This document shows, in pieces, positions 15,169-17,026 of a stretch of 17,026 bases of DNA. This DNA is from JBEVNR01 sp040507985 (GTDB taxonomy: Bacteria; Pseudomonadota; Alphaproteobacteria; Rickettsiales; UBA6187). Every line of letters begins with the position of its first letter. Position 1 is the first letter of the stretch. A program made the translations under genes and the position numbers. The stretch lies in contig JBEVNR010000027.1 of NCBI GenBank assembly GCA_040507985.1, positions 1-17,026 on the forward strand, in the 5' to 3' direction. The notes under the pieces were generated by a model, which saw only the letters and a program-made list of their open reading frames with translations, did not search any database and had not been told where the DNA came from.

Positions 15169-17026
15169 ATGTCGGGCGACTCCCCTCTCTACGGCGGCAA
15201 CGCCGTTTATCTTGAAGAACTTTACGACGCCTACCGTTCCTCTCCGGAATCGTTGGATCAACGTTGGCGCGATTTTTTCGCCGATTTTCGCGGCGAAAGC
15301 GGCAAGAAAGCGCGCACCCATCTTCGGGTGATCGGCGTCAAGGACGAAGAATCTGCCGGAGCGTCCAAGCCTAATCTTAAAGGCGAAAAAATCTCCGCGC
15401 CGCAAGATGTTGCGGGATTGGAGCAAGCCTGTCGGGACAGCGTCAACGCGCTGATGCTCATTCGCGCCTATAAAGTGCGCGGCCATTTATTGGCCGACCT
15501 TGATCCGCTGGCGCTGACGGGCGCGGCGGAGCATCCCGATTTAAATCCCGCCACCTACGGTTTCGGCGAAGGCGATTACGACCGTTCGATATTCATGGCC
15601 GGCGCGCTCGGATTAAAACATGCGACGCTGCGCGAGTTGGTCGGTATTTTGCGGCGCGATTACAGCTCGTGCATCGGCGTGGAATTCATGCATATTCCCT
15701 CGCTCGAACAACGCGAGTGGATCGCCGCGCGCATGGAGGACATGCGCCGATTCTCGCTGACGAAAGAAGATCAGCATTCGATTTTGCGCGATTTGGTGCA
15801 TTTGCAGGAATTCGAGCAATTCTTGCATAAAAAATTCCCCGGGCAAAAACGTTTCTCCATCGAGGGCGGCGAGTCGGCGCTGACCGCAATGGAAAAAGTG
15901 ATCGAAGCTTCTGCCGGTTTGGGCGTGAAGGAAGTGCTGATAGGCATGGCGCATCGCGGGCGCCTGAACGTGCTGACAAATGTGATGGCCAAGCCGCACC
16001 GCGCCGTGTTCCACGAATTCAAGGGCGGTTCCTATGCGCCTGACGATGTCGAGGGTTCCGGCGACGTGAAATACCATCTCGGCGCTTCGTCGGATCGTGA
16101 ATTCGATGGCAACAAGGTGCATTTGTCGCTGACCGCGAACCCTTCGCATCTCGAGATCGTCGATCCGGTGGTGATGGGCAAGGCGCGCGCCAAGCAGGAC
16201 CAGCTTGCCGGCCGCACACGCGAGGAAATCGTTCCGCTCGAACAGCGCGCCAAGGTGTTGCCGCTGCTGCTGCACGGCGATGCGGCGTTTGCAGGCCAGG
16301 GCGTGGTCGCGGAATGCCTGGGCTTGTCGGGCCTTAAGGGCCATCGAGTCGCCGGCACGCTGCATTTCATCATCAACAATCAGATCGGCTTCACCACCAA
16401 TCCGCGCTTCTCCCGCTCGTCGCCCTATCCATCCGACGTCGCGAAGATGATCGAGGCGCCGATCTTCCACGTCAACGGCGACGATCCGGAGGCGGTGGTC
16501 TATGCCGCCAAGGTCGCGACCGAATTCCGCATGAAGTTCCACAAGCCGGTCGTGGTCGACATGTTCTGCTACCGCCGCTTCGGCCATAACGAGGGCGATG
16601 AGCCGTCGTTCACGCAGCCGAAGATGTACAAGGTCATCCGCGCCCACAAGACCGTCGTCCAGATCTACGGCGAGCGTCTGATCGCCGAAGGCCTGATCTC
16701 CGAAGGCGATCTGGAAAAGATGCGGGCCGACTGGCGCGCCCGGCTGGAACAGGAATTCGAGGCCGGCCAGTCCTACAAGCCGAACAAGGCCGACTGGCTG
16801 GACGGCGCATGGTCTGGCCTGCGCGCCGCCGACAATCAGGACGAACAGCGCCGGGGCAAGACCTCCGTACCGATGAAGACCCTGAAGGAGATCGGCCGCA
16901 AGCTGTCCGAGGTTCCCGCCGACTTCAAGGCGCACAAGACCATCCAGCGCTTCATGGAAAACCGCGCCAACATGATCGAGACCGGTCAGGGTATCGACTG
17001 GGCGATGGGCGAAGCGCTCGCCTTCG
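15169..17026 (+). CDS. sucA: 2-oxoglutarate dehydrogenase E1 component, 3' end beyond window
   Basis: SucA is the thiamine-diphosphate E1 subunit of the 2-oxoglutarate dehydrogenase complex. 619 of an expected 930-990 residues are present; the frame is open to the last base. It begins MSGDSPLYGGNAVYLEELYD, the short family N-terminus that binds E2, followed by RAYKVRGHLLADLDPL (about 99-114). Active-site and cofactor motifs follow: IGMAHRGRLNVLTNV (258-272), KYHLGASSD (301-309), LTANPSHLEIVDPVV (320-334), HGDAAFAGQGVVAE (369-382) and NNQIGFTT (403-410). GGAAA-like GGAAAC lies about 10 bases before the ATG. Codon use changes sharply: up to about 15,900 Lys is AAA 10 times and AAG 3; after 16,080 AAG 21 and AAA none. 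The frame and motifs stay intact across this switch. It may be a joined sequence from two genomes. Confidence 0.95.
   Translation, partial: MSGDSPLYGGNAVYLEELYDAYRSSPESLDQRWRDFFADFRGESGKKARTHLRVIGVKDEESAGASKPNLKGEKISAPQDVAGLEQACRDSVNALMLIRAYKVRGHLLADLDPLALTGAAEHPDLNPATYGFGEGDYDRSIFMAGALGLKHATLRELVGILRRDYSSCIGVEFMHIPSLEQREWIAARMEDMRRFSLTKEDQHSILRDLVHLQEFEQFLHKKFPGQKRFSIEGGESALTAMEKVIEASAGLGVKEVLIGMAHRGRLNVLTNVMAKPHRAVFHEFKGGSYAPDDVEGSGDVKYHLGASSDREFDGNKVHLSLTANPSHLEIVDPVVMGKARAKQDQLAGRTREEIVPLEQRAKVLPLLLHGDAAFAGQGVVAECLGLSGLKGHRVAGTLHFIINNQIGFTTNPRFSRSSPYPSDVAKMIEAPIFHVNGDDPEAVVYAAKVATEFRMKFHKPVVVDMFCYRRFGHNEGDEPSFTQPKMYKVIRAHKTVVQIYGERLIAEGLISEGDLEKMRADWRARLEQEFEAGQSYKPNKADWLDGAWSGLRAADNQDEQRRGKTSVPMKTLKEIGRKLSEVPADFKAHKTIQRFMENRANMIETGQGIDWAMGEALAF

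Noticed and set aside
15613..16935. A 440-codon open frame antisense to sucA
   Set aside because: It arises because this part of sucA has almost only G or C at third positions, which removes stops on the other strand. The sense frame has every expected SucA motif.

Overview
The window looks like the chromosome of an alphaproteobacterium. The evidence is the gene set and the protein wording: a SucC with a GGRGKGKFKEY loop, an NAD malate dehydrogenase in the order mdh-sucC-sucD-sucA, and an S18 with the FFRRHRGCPLS motif. I cannot name a genus. Pseudogenes, a transposase remnant, MITE-like palindromes and dispersed GC-rich hairpin repeats suggest a genome under some mobile-element and decay pressure.

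Layout. (1) 121-1236, aroB (shikimate pathway), followed by a 609-base gene-poor gap that holds a dispersed hairpin repeat and the C-terminal remnant of an IS200/IS605 Y1 transposase. (2) 1846-3737, minus strand, a ribosomal protein cluster transcribed rpsF-rpsR-rplI-rpsD from a good sigma70-type promoter at 3803-3830. (3) 3942-4970, plus strand, an unrecognised 342-residue protein ending in a clear intrinsic terminator. (4) 5140-5451, a consensus-like promoter, a ribosome site and a start codon leading into the broken C-terminal end of an outer-membrane beta-barrel gene. (5) 5488-8115, a PfkB-type fructokinase, then gcvH and gcvPA of the glycine cleavage system; the gcvPB subunit expected after gcvPA is not here. 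(6) 8451-10256, rho, whose product has a disordered N-terminal extension of about 180 residues. (7) 10257-12025, an accessory strip between rho and mdh: a 175-base element with perfect 42-bp inverted ends, a membrane-anchored unknown protein that is probably frameshifted, and a 139-base MITE flanked by TA. (8) 12026-17026, mdh, sucC, sucD and the 5' two thirds of sucA, a TCA-cycle operon cut by the window edge.

How the genes work together: mdh, sucCD and sucA cover the 2-oxoglutarate to succinate step and malate to oxaloacetate. The ribosomal cluster supplies S6, S18, L9 and S4. GcvH and GcvPA are two parts of the glycine decarboxylase system and need GcvPB, GcvT and Lpd from elsewhere.

The most notable anomaly is inside sucA. 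Codon choice switches sharply near 15,900-16,070: Lys AAA to AAG, Gln CAA to CAG, and TTA Leu disappears. The 3' part reads like a high-GC rhizobial or sphingomonad-type gene. This is either a chimeric assembly or a recombination mosaic. I did not find a convincing new multi-gene system in the window.
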